Positions 15,999-24,252 of a DNA stretch of 64,000 nt are shown piece by piece. A model generated the notes under the pieces. The model ran no database searches. It saw nothing but the letters and a program-made list of their open reading frames with translations, and was not told where the DNA came from. The position numbers and the translations under genes were made by a program. The number at the start of each line of letters is the position of its first letter. Positions within the stretch are counted from its first letter, which is position 1. This stretch comes from an uncultured Lachnospiraceae bacterium. Its GTDB lineage: Bacteria; Bacillota; Clostridia; Lachnospirales; Lachnospiraceae. The stretch is from NCBI GenBank assembly GCA_910579685.1, contig CAJTVN010000019.1:1-64000 (forward strand), written 5' to 3'.

Positions 15999-17888
15999 AT
16001 GAACAAATACGAATGCAACAGCACGGATACCGTGAGCAGTCCGGGCAGCGAAGCCCGGATCATTTCCCAGCCAATGCCAGAGCAACGCTCCTTTGACTTT
16101 AAATATCTGTGCAAATCCATTATCCACAAACCCATACGGAACATAGAGGCCTGTTTCCTCGCACCCTTAAAAGTATACAGGGAAAAAATAGAGAAGACCG
16201 CCGACAGAGATGCTGTTTTGTGTCAATTAGGCGCATGGATGGATGCCTTTCGCGAGAAGGAAGGGGCGGGCTCTCTGCTCTATTTCTGGATCTATCTGGC
16301 CTTTGACGGCGGCTATGAGGATTTCAGCAATGCCGGTGCTTCCGCTGACATAGGAAAAAGAATCCGCAGCTGCGCTGCACAAAATGCAAAATCGCTGGCA
16401 GACAGTAACTCCAAGCTTAGAAACGCCGAATACATAAGACGTTTGTGCGAAGCCCGGGATCACACGGAATGCTGGATTCTCAGCCTCTACGAACTGACCC
16501 TGAAAAAGCTGTACACATCAGACGATATCGCAGCCCTCATCCAAAAGATCATCGGCTATCTTCGCTCCATTCCATATAATATCTATATGCCCGCATATAT
16601 CAGCGCAGGCGGGCAGGAAGAACGCATGGTCCAGGAAGCCGCAAATCTGATGCTGCTGGTGATGCGTTTATCCTTACATATCGATTCGGAAACCGCACTG
16701 CTTTGGTACAAGAACGGCAATGCATCATATTTTCGGTACAAAGATCAGCCGCTTGCGGATTATCTGGCGCTGGTATGCCAATATCCCTGCCAGTCCTATG
16801 AACGCCTGGTCAAAATGGAAATCCTGGCAAATCAGGGCAACAAATATGCCGCCAAGGAGGCCGGAGATCTCTACCGGTTCGGGGCGCAATTGACAGACAG
16901 ATACGGAAACAGGGTTGGGATCCGGTCAGACCAGGAAAAGACCAGCCGCTATTACGGAATCTGTCTGGAATCCGGGTACATTCCCGCCTATATTCCAGCC
17001 GTTCAGACAGGAGTATGGCTCAGGGAAAGCCAGAAAACCGCCGCCATCCAAAAAGCCGTGGCGGACAGAAATCCCGAAGCACTCTCCTACAACGCCAGAG
17101 CCTGCCTGGCAGAAGCGGACTCTCTTATCCAAGCCGAACCGGACAGGCTCCCTTCCCTTTTGCACAGTGCCGCAAATGCCATCTCTCTGCTTGAAGATGA
17201 TTATTGGGAAATGTATGTGCTGAAAAGCACACTGCTTTTGTCCGATGCCTTTCGCTTCCTCAGGGAGAACGCCGGCACGGATGGCGCCGAAAAAAATATT
17301 TCGCTGCAAAAGACCTTGCGGGATCTTTACGGCTTTGACGCTCTGTCCGCAGGAAGAAAGGAACTCCTGAATCATATGGAAGAGTTCTATGCTCTTGCCG
17401 GCAGGTACGGATATTTTGAAGCGGAATATCAGCTGGGAAGATTATTTCAGATGGGGGACAAACCCGACTTACAGAAGAGTGCGCAGTATTTTGAGACAGG
17501 AAAAGACAAGGGCTGCAGAAAATGTATGCTCGAGTATGCAAAGCTCCAGCAAACGCAGAAGCCCGAAACGTGGCTGCAGACCATGCTGCAGCTTGGAAGA
17601 AACCTTACGGAAAGCGATCCCTTACAACTCATCCTGGCTAAGCAGTGGGCTTCCTGCATGGATACGAACATCCTGCGGCAGATCGCCTCCTCAAATCCAG
17701 ACACTGCACTGGATGAAATGATGGAGGCTTATCTGCAGGTAACGCGGCTGATGCGGCTCATCAGCAAAAGTATGTCCGGAAACGAGAATACACAGGAACT
17801 GACAGACAACATAAAATTGCTGAACGGATTGATAGAGGTACAGAAAGATCTGAAGAGTCTCATACTGGAAAGCGGCAACGGGCGATGA
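15999..17888 (+). CDS. Sel1/TPR-type helical repeat protein of the Hsp70 operon
   Basis: A protein of about 629 residues that is almost entirely alpha-helical by eye. Sel1-like repeat signatures are clearest near residues 285-340 (AAKEAGDLYRFG and a partner repeat) and 470-520 (AEYQLGRLFQMGD then SAQYFETGKDKGCRKCM). No enzyme motif, signal peptide or membrane segment was found. Such solenoids usually act as adaptors, so it may present clients or a partner to the Hsp70-like protein. I chose the ATG at 15999, 12 bases after the Hsp70 stop, with AGGAGG within the end of that gene; an in-frame ATG at 15951 would overlap it. I do not recognise a specific family. Confidence 0.7.
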   Translation: MNKYECNSTDTVSSPGSEARIISQPMPEQRSFDFKYLCKSIIHKPIRNIEACFLAPLKVYREKIEKTADRDAVLCQLGAWMDAFREKEGAGSLLYFWIYLAFDGGYEDFSNAGASADIGKRIRSCAAQNAKSLADSNSKLRNAEYIRRLCEARDHTECWILSLYELTLKKLYTSDDIAALIQKIIGYLRSIPYNIYMPAYISAGGQEERMVQEAANLMLLVMRLSLHIDSETALLWYKNGNASYFRYKDQPLADYLALVCQYPCQSYERLVKMEILANQGNKYAAKEAGDLYRFGAQLTDRYGNRVGIRSDQEKTSRYYGICLESGYIPAYIPAVQTGVWLRESQKTAAIQKAVADRNPEALSYNARACLAEADSLIQAEPDRLPSLLHSAANAISLLEDDYWEMYVLKSTLLLSDAFRFLRENAGTDGAEKNISLQKTLRDLYGFDALSAGRKELLNHMEEFYALAGRYGYFEAEYQLGRLFQMGDKPDLQKSAQYFETGKDKGCRKCMLEYAKLQQTQKPETWLQTMLQLGRNLTESDPLQLILAKQWASCMDTNILRQIASSNPDTALDEMMEAYLQVTRLMRLISKSMSGNENTQELTDNIKLLNGLIEVQKDLKSLILESGNGR

Positions 17889-17909
17889 GGATTGGCATTG
17901 CCCGTTGCC
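17874..17909 (+). terminator. stem-loop at the end of the chaperone operon
   Basis: GGCAACGGGC and GCCCGTTGCC form a perfect 10-bp stem with a 16-nt loop that includes the stop codon of the Sel1 gene. It lacks a clear U tract, so it may be an RNA-stabilising or weak terminator structure. Confidence 0.55.
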
Positions 17910-18056
17910 ATCTTATATGGAAAGAGTTCTCAATAAACACCTAAAAGTTCCTTCGTAATCACAGTTTTACCTTCCCGTTTTTGCTGCCAGTATCATTAGT
18001 CTGATATAGAACTCTCTGATTTCAAGCCCTTTTGAAAATATTGCCGATCACATCAT

Positions 18057-18689
18057 TCACTGCCAACAGCTTATCCGCCATTGCACGCACTCTTCGATCG
18101 TCCTTCTCATTCTGCCCGCATCCAAGCCCTTTCTCCAGTCCCATTCCACAGGAAGTCCCAGCTCCGTCACCAGAAGCTGCCTTCCAAACTGGCACGGAAG
18201 ATTCGTCTCATGGATCATTATAATCTTCCCGTCTGACAGCTCCAGGGTGAAATAAGGACTGTGGAGGACTGCAAAGTGTTTCCACTCGTCCGGACTGTCA
18301 AAATAAAACAGTGAAAATTTGTGCAGCATCTGCGGCACTTTCTTCAACGTCTGCGGAACCACATGTATATGCGCATGGCTGATGCAGCTTCCCCCTCTGT
18401 TTGTGCAGTCTGCGTCACCATGCTCAAAAAACAGCGGATTGCAGCCGTAAATTTCTTTTACCATCCGCCTTATCCTGCTTTTTAGCCGCATTAGCTCCGC
18501 CCACTCTTCTTCCTCCAGAAGGGACATGTTAAAAAGATGCTTTCTGGCACAAATAATCATGTACCCGTCACAAATCTGTCCCCGTCCTGCCACGACAAAA
18601 AAATGCTGCGTGTCTATAATATGCCTGTTGTAATCATCCTTTACTCTATTCCCATCCTCAATTTCGCAAAAGATGCAGTCTTCCGTCAT
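18057..18689 (-). CDS. HIT-family nucleotide hydrolase/transferase
   Basis: A 210-residue protein with the histidine-triad signature SHAHIHVVPQ (about residue 110), the catalytic His-x-His-x-His. The N-terminus DCIFCEIEDGN is typical of HIT proteins, where the CxxC can bind zinc. About 80 residues follow the triad, longer than minimal HINT proteins (about 110-140), so there is an extra C-terminal domain. HIT enzymes hydrolyse or transfer nucleoside monophosphates from dinucleoside polyphosphates, adenylated or nucleotidylated substrates. Its ATG overlaps the stop of the preceding toroid gene by 4 bases (ATGA), so the two are translationally coupled. Confidence 0.85.
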   Translation of the reverse strand: MTEDCIFCEIEDGNRVKDDYNRHIIDTQHFFVVAGRGQICDGYMIICARKHLFNMSLLEEEEWAELMRLKSRIRRMVKEIYGCNPLFFEHGDADCTNRGGSCISHAHIHVVPQTLKKVPQMLHKFSLFYFDSPDEWKHFAVLHSPYFTLELSDGKIIMIHETNLPCQFGRQLLVTELGLPVEWDWRKGLDAGRMRRTIEECVQWRISCWQ

Positions 18690-20020
18690 TTTTTCTCTCC
18701 CCATTTCGTCCTGATTTTGGGAAGCACATAAGTTGTGGCAAATGCGGTCAGCATGACCCATATTGCATTGCTTACGATACTATTTGCCGTCTCTTTTGTT
18801 CCCACAATGAATATCTGAAAGGCCAGCAATGCCAGGAAAGCCGGAACGCCAGCTGCCCATGCCAGATACACGGCCCAGTGCCTCCTTCCCTTTCCCCGCA
18901 GCCTCTTTTTATCCGCTTCGTTCAGGTCAAAGCCCAGCATCTTCTCATCATCACTCAGGCAGATGCTTTCACGGGAATCCGAAAACAGCTTTCCGATCAT
19001 ACCATAGCTCTGTGTCGCCGCCGGTATCAGCAGCCATATCTGCTTCTTTTTACTTTGATCCGTGATCGTCTCGTAAAACTTCAAATCCCCGTTCCCGACA
19101 GATTTTGAGGAAATAAATTTGTCCAATACCTTAAAATGCTGCTCCTTCGACCACCGGTCCTGGGTATTTTGCATCAGAGCAAGCAGCTCGCTGTAGGCAT
19201 CATGATAATAGCTCTTGGAATTGCCATTGCAGTCCGGAATCTTCTCTTCGATATTGGAACGCTCAGGCAGTCCGCTGTCTATAATATTTTTCAGATATCT
19301 GATTCCCTTTTGAATATTATCCTGTGCGTCATTCGCAAAATAGGCTTCCAGCACATTTAGCACCTTTGCCGTATGGTAAATATCTCCCGTGGCATTGTTT
19401 CCCTGGGTATCCCCCCAGCTGCCATCCGCATACTGTGCTCTCATTAAAAAAGTAAGAGAATCATGTGTAAAGCGTTCCTGACCCATCAAAGGAATCAGCG
19501 CATTTAAAACATTACATGTCACAAAAATCCGATTCATATCATTCTTATGGATTCCCCAGGCTCCGCCGCCGCTTCTCTGGGCCAGCAGCCACTGGCTTCC
19601 CTCCCGGATCGCCCTCTCCATATTCTTCTGGAAAGGAGTAGACTCCAGCCACCGGATATGCTTACAAAGCGTGTTTATTACAATGGCTGTCACATCAACG
19701 GATGGAATACGGCTTCCACTGGCAGGTTTTAGCGACATTACCTCCCACCCTGTCTTTTTTCCATTGTCCTCTAATTGGATTTGCAATAAATAGTTCAGAA
19801 TTCTGGGAACCTCTTTTGCAATCCACAGATCACTTCGGGAAACAAAATAGTTCAATATCAGTGCGGTAGCCGTTGCCCCCGGACTTACTCCCGGTTCTCT
19901 CTTTAAGCCGTTTCTCCACCCGTATTCTCCCTTGCCGGCATACTGAATATAAGAATTTCTCAGCTCCTCGTCCGCATTCCTGTAAATGGCTTCCAGTCTT
20001 GCCCTGTCAATCACTATCAT
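18686..20020 (-). CDS. prenyltransferase/squalene-cyclase-like alpha-alpha toroid with C-terminal membrane anchor
   Basis: A 444-residue protein. Residues about 25-260 contain repeats of the terpenoid-cyclase/prenyltransferase toroid: EYGWRNG, GGGAWGIHKND and ADGSWGDTQGN are QW-like turns, each followed by a helix with the pattern TA-x-x-L (VDVTAIVINTL, YHTAKVLNVL). A middle region of unknown type follows, and two membrane helices at about 375-400 and 410-430 anchor the C-terminus, leaving a short basic tail. Class II cyclases use DxDD; here the comparable site reads SVDV, keeping only the middle Asp, so catalysis is uncertain and the toroid may instead bind a lipid or peptide. It is the middle gene of a three-gene operon. 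The start follows AGGAGGATCTACGA. Confidence 0.75.
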   Translation of the reverse strand: MIVIDRARLEAIYRNADEELRNSYIQYAGKGEYGWRNGLKREPGVSPGATATALILNYFVSRSDLWIAKEVPRILNYLLQIQLEDNGKKTGWEVMSLKPASGSRIPSVDVTAIVINTLCKHIRWLESTPFQKNMERAIREGSQWLLAQRSGGGAWGIHKNDMNRIFVTCNVLNALIPLMGQERFTHDSLTFLMRAQYADGSWGDTQGNNATGDIYHTAKVLNVLEAYFANDAQDNIQKGIRYLKNIIDSGLPERSNIEEKIPDCNGNSKSYYHDAYSELLALMQNTQDRWSKEQHFKVLDKFISSKSVGNGDLKFYETITDQSKKKQIWLLIPAATQSYGMIGKLFSDSRESICLSDDEKMLGFDLNEADKKRLRGKGRRHWAVYLAWAAGVPAFLALLAFQIFIVGTKETANSIVSNAIWVMLTAFATTYVLPKIRTKWGEKK

Positions 20021-20056
20021 TCGTAGATCCTCCTCATTGCAGAACTTTCCCCGAAA

Positions 20057-21133
20057 CTACCGGTATCTTTCTCCTCTGATGTCCGAAGTTTTGATCAAAT
20101 GCAGATACTCCTTATAGCCATTGGCAAACATGGAATGCTGCCTGAATCGTTCCGATGACAAATCATTTATAAAATAAAAGCGGTCCTTTTCCTTGACCAG
20201 GGCCTTTCCCTCCCCCTCCTCCACACAGCCAATCTGATAAAAGGGCGTGCCCAGCCTGTTCACCGCCTCTTTGACCTTATCTACCTGCGCTGCCTTTATG
20301 GTGCATACCAGCTGATAGTCTCCGCCTGACAGGTACAAATTTTCGTATGGGTAACCGGCCCTGCCCGCTATCCGCAAAAACAATTCCGAGGGCTCCAGAA
20401 AATCCAGATCCAATACAAAATTGCACCCCGACTTTCTTGCCATATTGATCAAACTCCAGGTAATGCCGTCCGAATTGTCCGTACAGGCCGTGACGCCTGC
20501 GGATTCGGAAAGCAGTATCCCCTCCCTGACCTTGGCAGTGGGTCTGGTCAATGCCCGCAGTAAAACCTCCTTTTCTTCCCCGCCTATGGGCAAATCCCCC
20601 CATTTCTCCTGGAACCAGATCACGGAACTCCAAAAAGCCCCCATTTCTCCGATCACGCATACCGCATCTCCCGGTTCCGCCTTTGACTGCCATAAAACCT
20701 TTCCATTTTTGCCGATTGTGCCAATTGCAAAACCGTTGGAGCTGAAAACAGCTCCATCTTTAATATTGCCCCCAAGTAACAGACAGCCATATTCGAGACA
20801 GGCATCTTCCACCCCCTGCAAAAATCGCTCATATTCCGCAACGTCCATTTCCGGTTTCATTACGGTTGCGGTTAAAATCCCCTTGGGCACTGCACCCATG
20901 GACGCCAGATCACTCAGATTCACGATTACCGTAAGCCATCCATAATAATAGTAGTCCACAAAGCCCAGCTGAAAAGCTACCGGTTCCGGCGCCGGATCCG
21001 TTGTCAGAAGCACAGTCTCGCCCCCCAGCTCTATGACCGCACAGTCATCATCCTGAGCCTTTATATTGCGGAACCGTTCCATAATAATATTGTCAATTAT
21101 ATTTCTCTCTCCAATCTGCTCCAAAGAAGCCAT
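20057..21133 (-). CDS. ThiL-like kinase (AIR synthase/ThiL superfamily)
   Basis: A 358-residue protein with the full ATP-binding pattern of the ThiL/PurM fold: AQDDDCAVI near the N-terminus, LLTTDPAPEPV, VNLSDLASMGAVPKG, LLGGNIKDG, ACTDNSDGITWSL (the DISDGL motif) and LSGGDYQLV (the GEDYEL motif). ThiL phosphorylates thiamine monophosphate to the diphosphate. There are no thiamine genes here and the substrate-facing TDP-x-PEPV loop differs from the canonical TDMLVEGVHF, so I infer a kinase acting on another phosphate monoester or carbamoyl/amide-type substrate. First gene of the operon; the ATG at 21133 was preferred to a GTG at 21178. It is followed 36 bases later by the toroid gene. Confidence 0.8.
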   Translation of the reverse strand: MASLEQIGERNIIDNIIMERFRNIKAQDDDCAVIELGGETVLLTTDPAPEPVAFQLGFVDYYYYGWLTVIVNLSDLASMGAVPKGILTATVMKPEMDVAEYERFLQGVEDACLEYGCLLLGGNIKDGAVFSSNGFAIGTIGKNGKVLWQSKAEPGDAVCVIGEMGAFWSSVIWFQEKWGDLPIGGEEKEVLLRALTRPTAKVREGILLSESAGVTACTDNSDGITWSLINMARKSGCNFVLDLDFLEPSELFLRIAGRAGYPYENLYLSGGDYQLVCTIKAAQVDKVKEAVNRLGTPFYQIGCVEEGEGKALVKEKDRFYFINDLSSERFRQHSMFANGYKEYLHLIKTSDIRGERYR

Positions 21134-21455
21134 ATTTCTGCCAATCCTTTCTTTCCCGCCAAAATTGTGTGCATCCACGATAATGGTATGTATTCTTATA
21201 AATTATAACACTTTAATTTTCAAAAAACTGTACAAATTAATTAAATATTATTATTCGCTTTCCACAATACCATATATGGAAGTATACTTTTAATTTTCCG
21301 GAATTTCACAAATCATAAAACAGTACCAGCCGCACCCGGATTATGCTATTGATTTGGAAGATTATAAAAATAAAACAATTAGTCTTATATGAGGACACAA
21401 GTATTCAGCCTGTCCGTCAGGCAGGCTTTTCAGGGGATATTCACAGGCTGGATGT
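21134..21455. other. 322-base AT-rich intergenic stretch
   Basis: This lies between the ThiL-like gene and a gene fragment near the IS element. On the minus strand it contains TATAAT near 21205 and several T/A runs that could hold the operon promoter, but no well-spaced -35 box is visible. No gene or repeat was recognised. Confidence 0.5.
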
Positions 21456-21707
21456 TTATTCTGCCGCAAGTTCAGGATAGATCTTTCTTTTGGATTCGAT
21501 GAGTGCTCCCATTACACGGCGCCCTTTACCACTGACTAAATATCTTCTTGAATGCGGAACTTTTCGGATGAGGCCATGTGCTCTTAGTTTTGCAAGCTCC
21601 CTGCTAATCTGCCCTTTCACTTTGGCAGAATCAGGGTCGCCCTTGCTACGAAAATAAAACTCGTAGCCAAGAACTGAACCTTGACAACAAATGTTTTCAA
21701 CAATCAT
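21456..21707 (-). pseudogene. C-terminal winged-helix-like remnant next to IS110
   Basis: An 83-codon frame with a convincing DNA-binding-like end: ISRELAKLRAHGLIRKV then SRRYLVSGKGRRVMGALI, a helix-wing pattern. The ATG has no ribosome binding site and the frame continues a few codons upstream to a stop, so this looks like the 3' end of a larger gene. Similar C-terminal pieces occur on transposon-associated proteins, which fits the adjacent IS110 element. I cannot name the parent family with certainty. Confidence 0.45.
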
Positions 21708-21773
21708 GGAAGCATCACGATAAAGCAGTCATAAAAATGGCTGCCGTCAGTGAAATATTGGTATTACAAAAAA

Positions 21774-23012
21774 TCAGGCTTGTGCTTCCACATGGTAGCC
21801 ATGCTTCTCTAATTCACGTATGTATCGGGAAAGCTGTTTTTGTTCGCAGCTTTTACGTCTGGCTTCAAAACAGGATTCATCGAAAAGAGTGCCTTGCTTT
21901 AGCATGGTGTAAATAATTACAAGAAGTTTTCTTGCAAGGGCAACAATAGCTTTTTTAGCCCCTTTCTTCTGTTTGATTCTCCAATACCAGGCGGACAGAT
22001 AGGTATTGCGTTTTCCGGCGATTACCCAGGCAATTTCGCAAAGCATACTTTTTATGTAAGGGTTGCCTTTGGTGACGGATGTGCTTTTACGTTTCCCTGC
22101 GCTTTCATTATTGCCCGGGCACAGACCTGCCCATGAGCAGATATGCTCCGCAGTTTTGAACGGCTTCATGTCAATGCCGATCTCAGCAATGATTGCGCAG
22201 GAAGCCGTTGTGCTGATTCCATAAATGCTGCTTAACTGCTCCACCTGCAAGGCAAATGGGGACATGTCCGCCTCAAGGCTCTTCTCGATTTCGGCAAGAT
22301 GTTCTTTTAAGGAATCATAATGGTCCATAAGAATCTTCAGGAAGGCTTTTTGATGTTCTGACAGGGTTCCATTTACGGACATGAGGATTTCATCTATACG
22401 GTTTCTTGTCTTTGTTTTTAAGCAGGAATCCAAAGCAGACCGATCAATCTGTCCATGCTCAGTGAGATGCCGGATGATGTTCCTGCCGGAAGCGCCAAAG
22501 ATATCAGAAATAAAAGAGGAAAGGCGAAAGCCAGAGCTTTGCAGGAACTTCTCAACCCTGTTTTTCTGGGATGTGATATCACGGATGACGCTCTTACGAT
22601 AACGGTTTAAATCACGGAACTCCCGGATTCTTTTTTCTGGAATAAAGCTGCCATTCAATAGCCCGGCACGTAGCAGGGTGGAAATCCATTCGGAATCCCG
22701 CATGTCTGTTTTCTTGCCAGGGACGTTCTTCATATGGCGTGCGTTTACAACCAGCAAAGTAATATCGCCGCCAAACGCTTCTTCGAGTATTTCATAAACA
22801 GGCATCCAGTAAATACCTGTGCTTTCCATAGCAACATGATGGCAGTTTTGAGAAACAATCCAGTCCCGTAAAGCAATCATATCCGGTATTAAGGTGGTAA
22901 ACTCCCGGATTTCAGAGTTTGTCGGCTTACCCAAAGGGCCAGTCAGGATACAGGCAACAATTTTATCTTTGTGGACATCCAGCCCACAAGAAATTTCCAG
23001 AAGGTCTTTCAT
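21774..23012 (-). CDS. IS110-family transposase (DEDD recombinase)
   Basis: A 412-residue transposase. The N-terminal RuvC-like DEDD domain shows GLDVHKDKIVACIL (first Asp), AMESTGIYW (Glu) and KKTDMRDSEWIS (Asp pair). The C-terminal transposase-20 domain is visible as SIYGISTTASCAIIAEIG and WAGLCPGNNESAGKRKS, which includes the catalytic serine region. The ATG at 23012 follows AAGGAGA and gives the usual length, so the gene appears intact. The long upstream and short downstream noncoding parts fit the IS110 subgroup, whose guide RNA lies on the 5' side. Confidence 0.93.
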   Translation of the reverse strand: MKDLLEISCGLDVHKDKIVACILTGPLGKPTNSEIREFTTLIPDMIALRDWIVSQNCHHVAMESTGIYWMPVYEILEEAFGGDITLLVVNARHMKNVPGKKTDMRDSEWISTLLRAGLLNGSFIPEKRIREFRDLNRYRKSVIRDITSQKNRVEKFLQSSGFRLSSFISDIFGASGRNIIRHLTEHGQIDRSALDSCLKTKTRNRIDEILMSVNGTLSEHQKAFLKILMDHYDSLKEHLAEIEKSLEADMSPFALQVEQLSSIYGISTTASCAIIAEIGIDMKPFKTAEHICSWAGLCPGNNESAGKRKSTSVTKGNPYIKSMLCEIAWVIAGKRNTYLSAWYWRIKQKKGAKKAIVALARKLLVIIYTMLKQGTLFDESCFEARRKSCEQKQLSRYIRELEKHGYHVEAQA

Positions 23013-23034
23013 ACAGAGTATCTCCTTTGCAATA

Positions 23035-23215
23035 GAATGGGCAGGAGATTTGCCCGAGGTAATACGGACTTTGCTACTCGTGCTAACCATATAAGGCGCG
23101 ACAATATGCTGTGCTCAAGGGCAAAACATTTACGTTGACAAACGGGGTGCAGATCCTCCAAGGTGCGTCCAAACTTAATCCTGCCTAAAACTATTATAAA
23201 TCAAGACAGGAAGCT
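23035..23215 (-). ncRNA. predicted IS110 bridge RNA region
   Basis: IS110 recombinases are guided by a structured bridge RNA made from the element's noncoding end. Here the candidate is the region upstream of the transposase. On the minus strand it begins with a hairpin, CCTGTCT paired with AGGCAGG around a 17-nt A/T-rich loop (about 23184-23214), followed by further weak stems, and a GGGCA/TGCCC hairpin just before the transposase RBS. The loops were not matched to the target, so the call rests on position, length and the first hairpin. Confidence 0.4.
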
Positions 23216-23375
23216 AAAACAGTAGTGGAGCCAGCCCCTCCTATTTTCATTATAGGCTGTGATAACACTTCATGATTCGTTGACAATTCAATAGACTTTA
23301 TACTTTGACTGTGATATACTGTAATTACTTAATAAAAATCAGCAATTTATATATCGTACAAAAGGCGGTGATTAT

Positions 23376-23561
23376 ATGACAGACAGTGAAAAACTTGATT
23401 TATTACTTGAAAAAGTAATTGGTCTTGAAAAGGATATGATTGACGTTAAAGCAGATTTAAGACGGTTACATCGTGATGATACACTGTTACTTGATGAAGT
23501 CGAAAGAGTACATGAAATACTTTCAACCCATACGAAAGACAGATCAGTACACACGGCGTAG
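23376..23561 (+). CDS. small coiled-coil protein
   Basis: A 61-residue acidic protein made almost wholly of a heptad-like helix (LDLLLEKVIGLEKDMIDV and on). AAAGGCGG lies 8 bases before the ATG. Short coiled-coil proteins of this kind are frequent on clostridial mobile elements, but no function is assigned. It lies directly beside the IS110 left end and ahead of the ArdC remnant. Confidence 0.55.
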   Translation: MTDSEKLDLLLEKVIGLEKDMIDVKADLRRLHRDDTLLLDEVERVHEILSTHTKDRSVHTA

Positions 23562-23658
23562 CCACAATTACATATATCTCATCACTAATCAAAGAAGTGT
23601 AAAGTCTACTGAATTATCAAGGGCTTTGCACTTTTTTATTTTAGGAGGTCATGAGGAT

Positions 23659-24147
23659 ATGGCAAAGTCAGTATATGAAATGGTAACAGAAAGAATTATT
23701 AACCAGTTGGAAAAAGGAATCGTCCCCTGGAGGAAGCCCTGGACGGGAATCAAAGGCGGTGCTTACAACCGTATCAGCAAGAAAAGTTATTCCTTATTAA
23801 ACCAGATGCTTCTCAAACACGAGGGAGAATACGCCACATACAACCAATGGGAAAGTTTAGGCGGTCATGTCCGCAAGGGCGAGAAGTCGGAAATAGTCGT
23901 TTTCTGGAAAATCCAGCCTATAGAAGAGACCAAAGAGGACGGCACAAAGGAAACAAAGCAGGTTCCCATATTAAGATATTTCAACGTGTTTCATATCTCA
24001 CAGGTGGAAGGCGTGGAACCTCTGACAAAGGATGATCTGAAGAGCATTGAACCGATAGAAAAGGCTGAAAACGTTTTGCATGATTATTGGAGCCGTGAGG
24101 GCATAGAGGTGAAGCACATAGGCGGCGATGAGGCTTACTTTATATAA
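23659..24147 (+). pseudogene. truncated ArdC-family antirestriction protein
   Basis: A 162-codon frame that starts with the ArdC N-terminal ssDNA-binding domain: YEMVTERIINQLEKGIVPWRKP is its signature, followed by NRISKKSYSLLNQMLL and VRKGEKSEIVVFWK. Full-length relatives are about 280-320 residues and continue with a zinc-metallopeptidase domain containing HExxH after a GDEAYY-type segment. Here the frame stops right after GGDEAYFI, so the peptidase half is gone. AGGAGG stands upstream of the ATG. ArdC proteins enter cells with plasmids and conjugative elements, so this supports a mobile origin for the 23-25 kb segment. Confidence 0.8.
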
Positions 24148-24252
24148 TGGAATTATTGTGCAGATACACACAATCGACACGGTTAATAGTTATTAAGATT
24201 TCTTGAATTTCGGTTTTACAGATTATTTTGATTGCCCTGTAATAGCGATTAT

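Larger units (their letters stand above)
21708..23275 (-). mobile_element. IS110-family insertion sequence (ends approximate)
   Basis: The element consists of the transposase gene 21774-23012 plus about 260 bases of noncoding DNA upstream of it on the minus strand and at most about 65 bases downstream. IS110 elements have no long terminal inverted repeats, so the exact ends cannot be set from one copy; the limits given are estimates bounded by neighbouring reading frames. It sits between the six-gene chaperone/kinase locus and a mobile-element remnant. Confidence 0.6.

Noticed and set aside
20057..21133. Housekeeping thiamine-monophosphate kinase
   Set aside because: The ATP-binding motifs fit, but the substrate loop is altered and the context has no thiamine genes, so I did not assign thiL.
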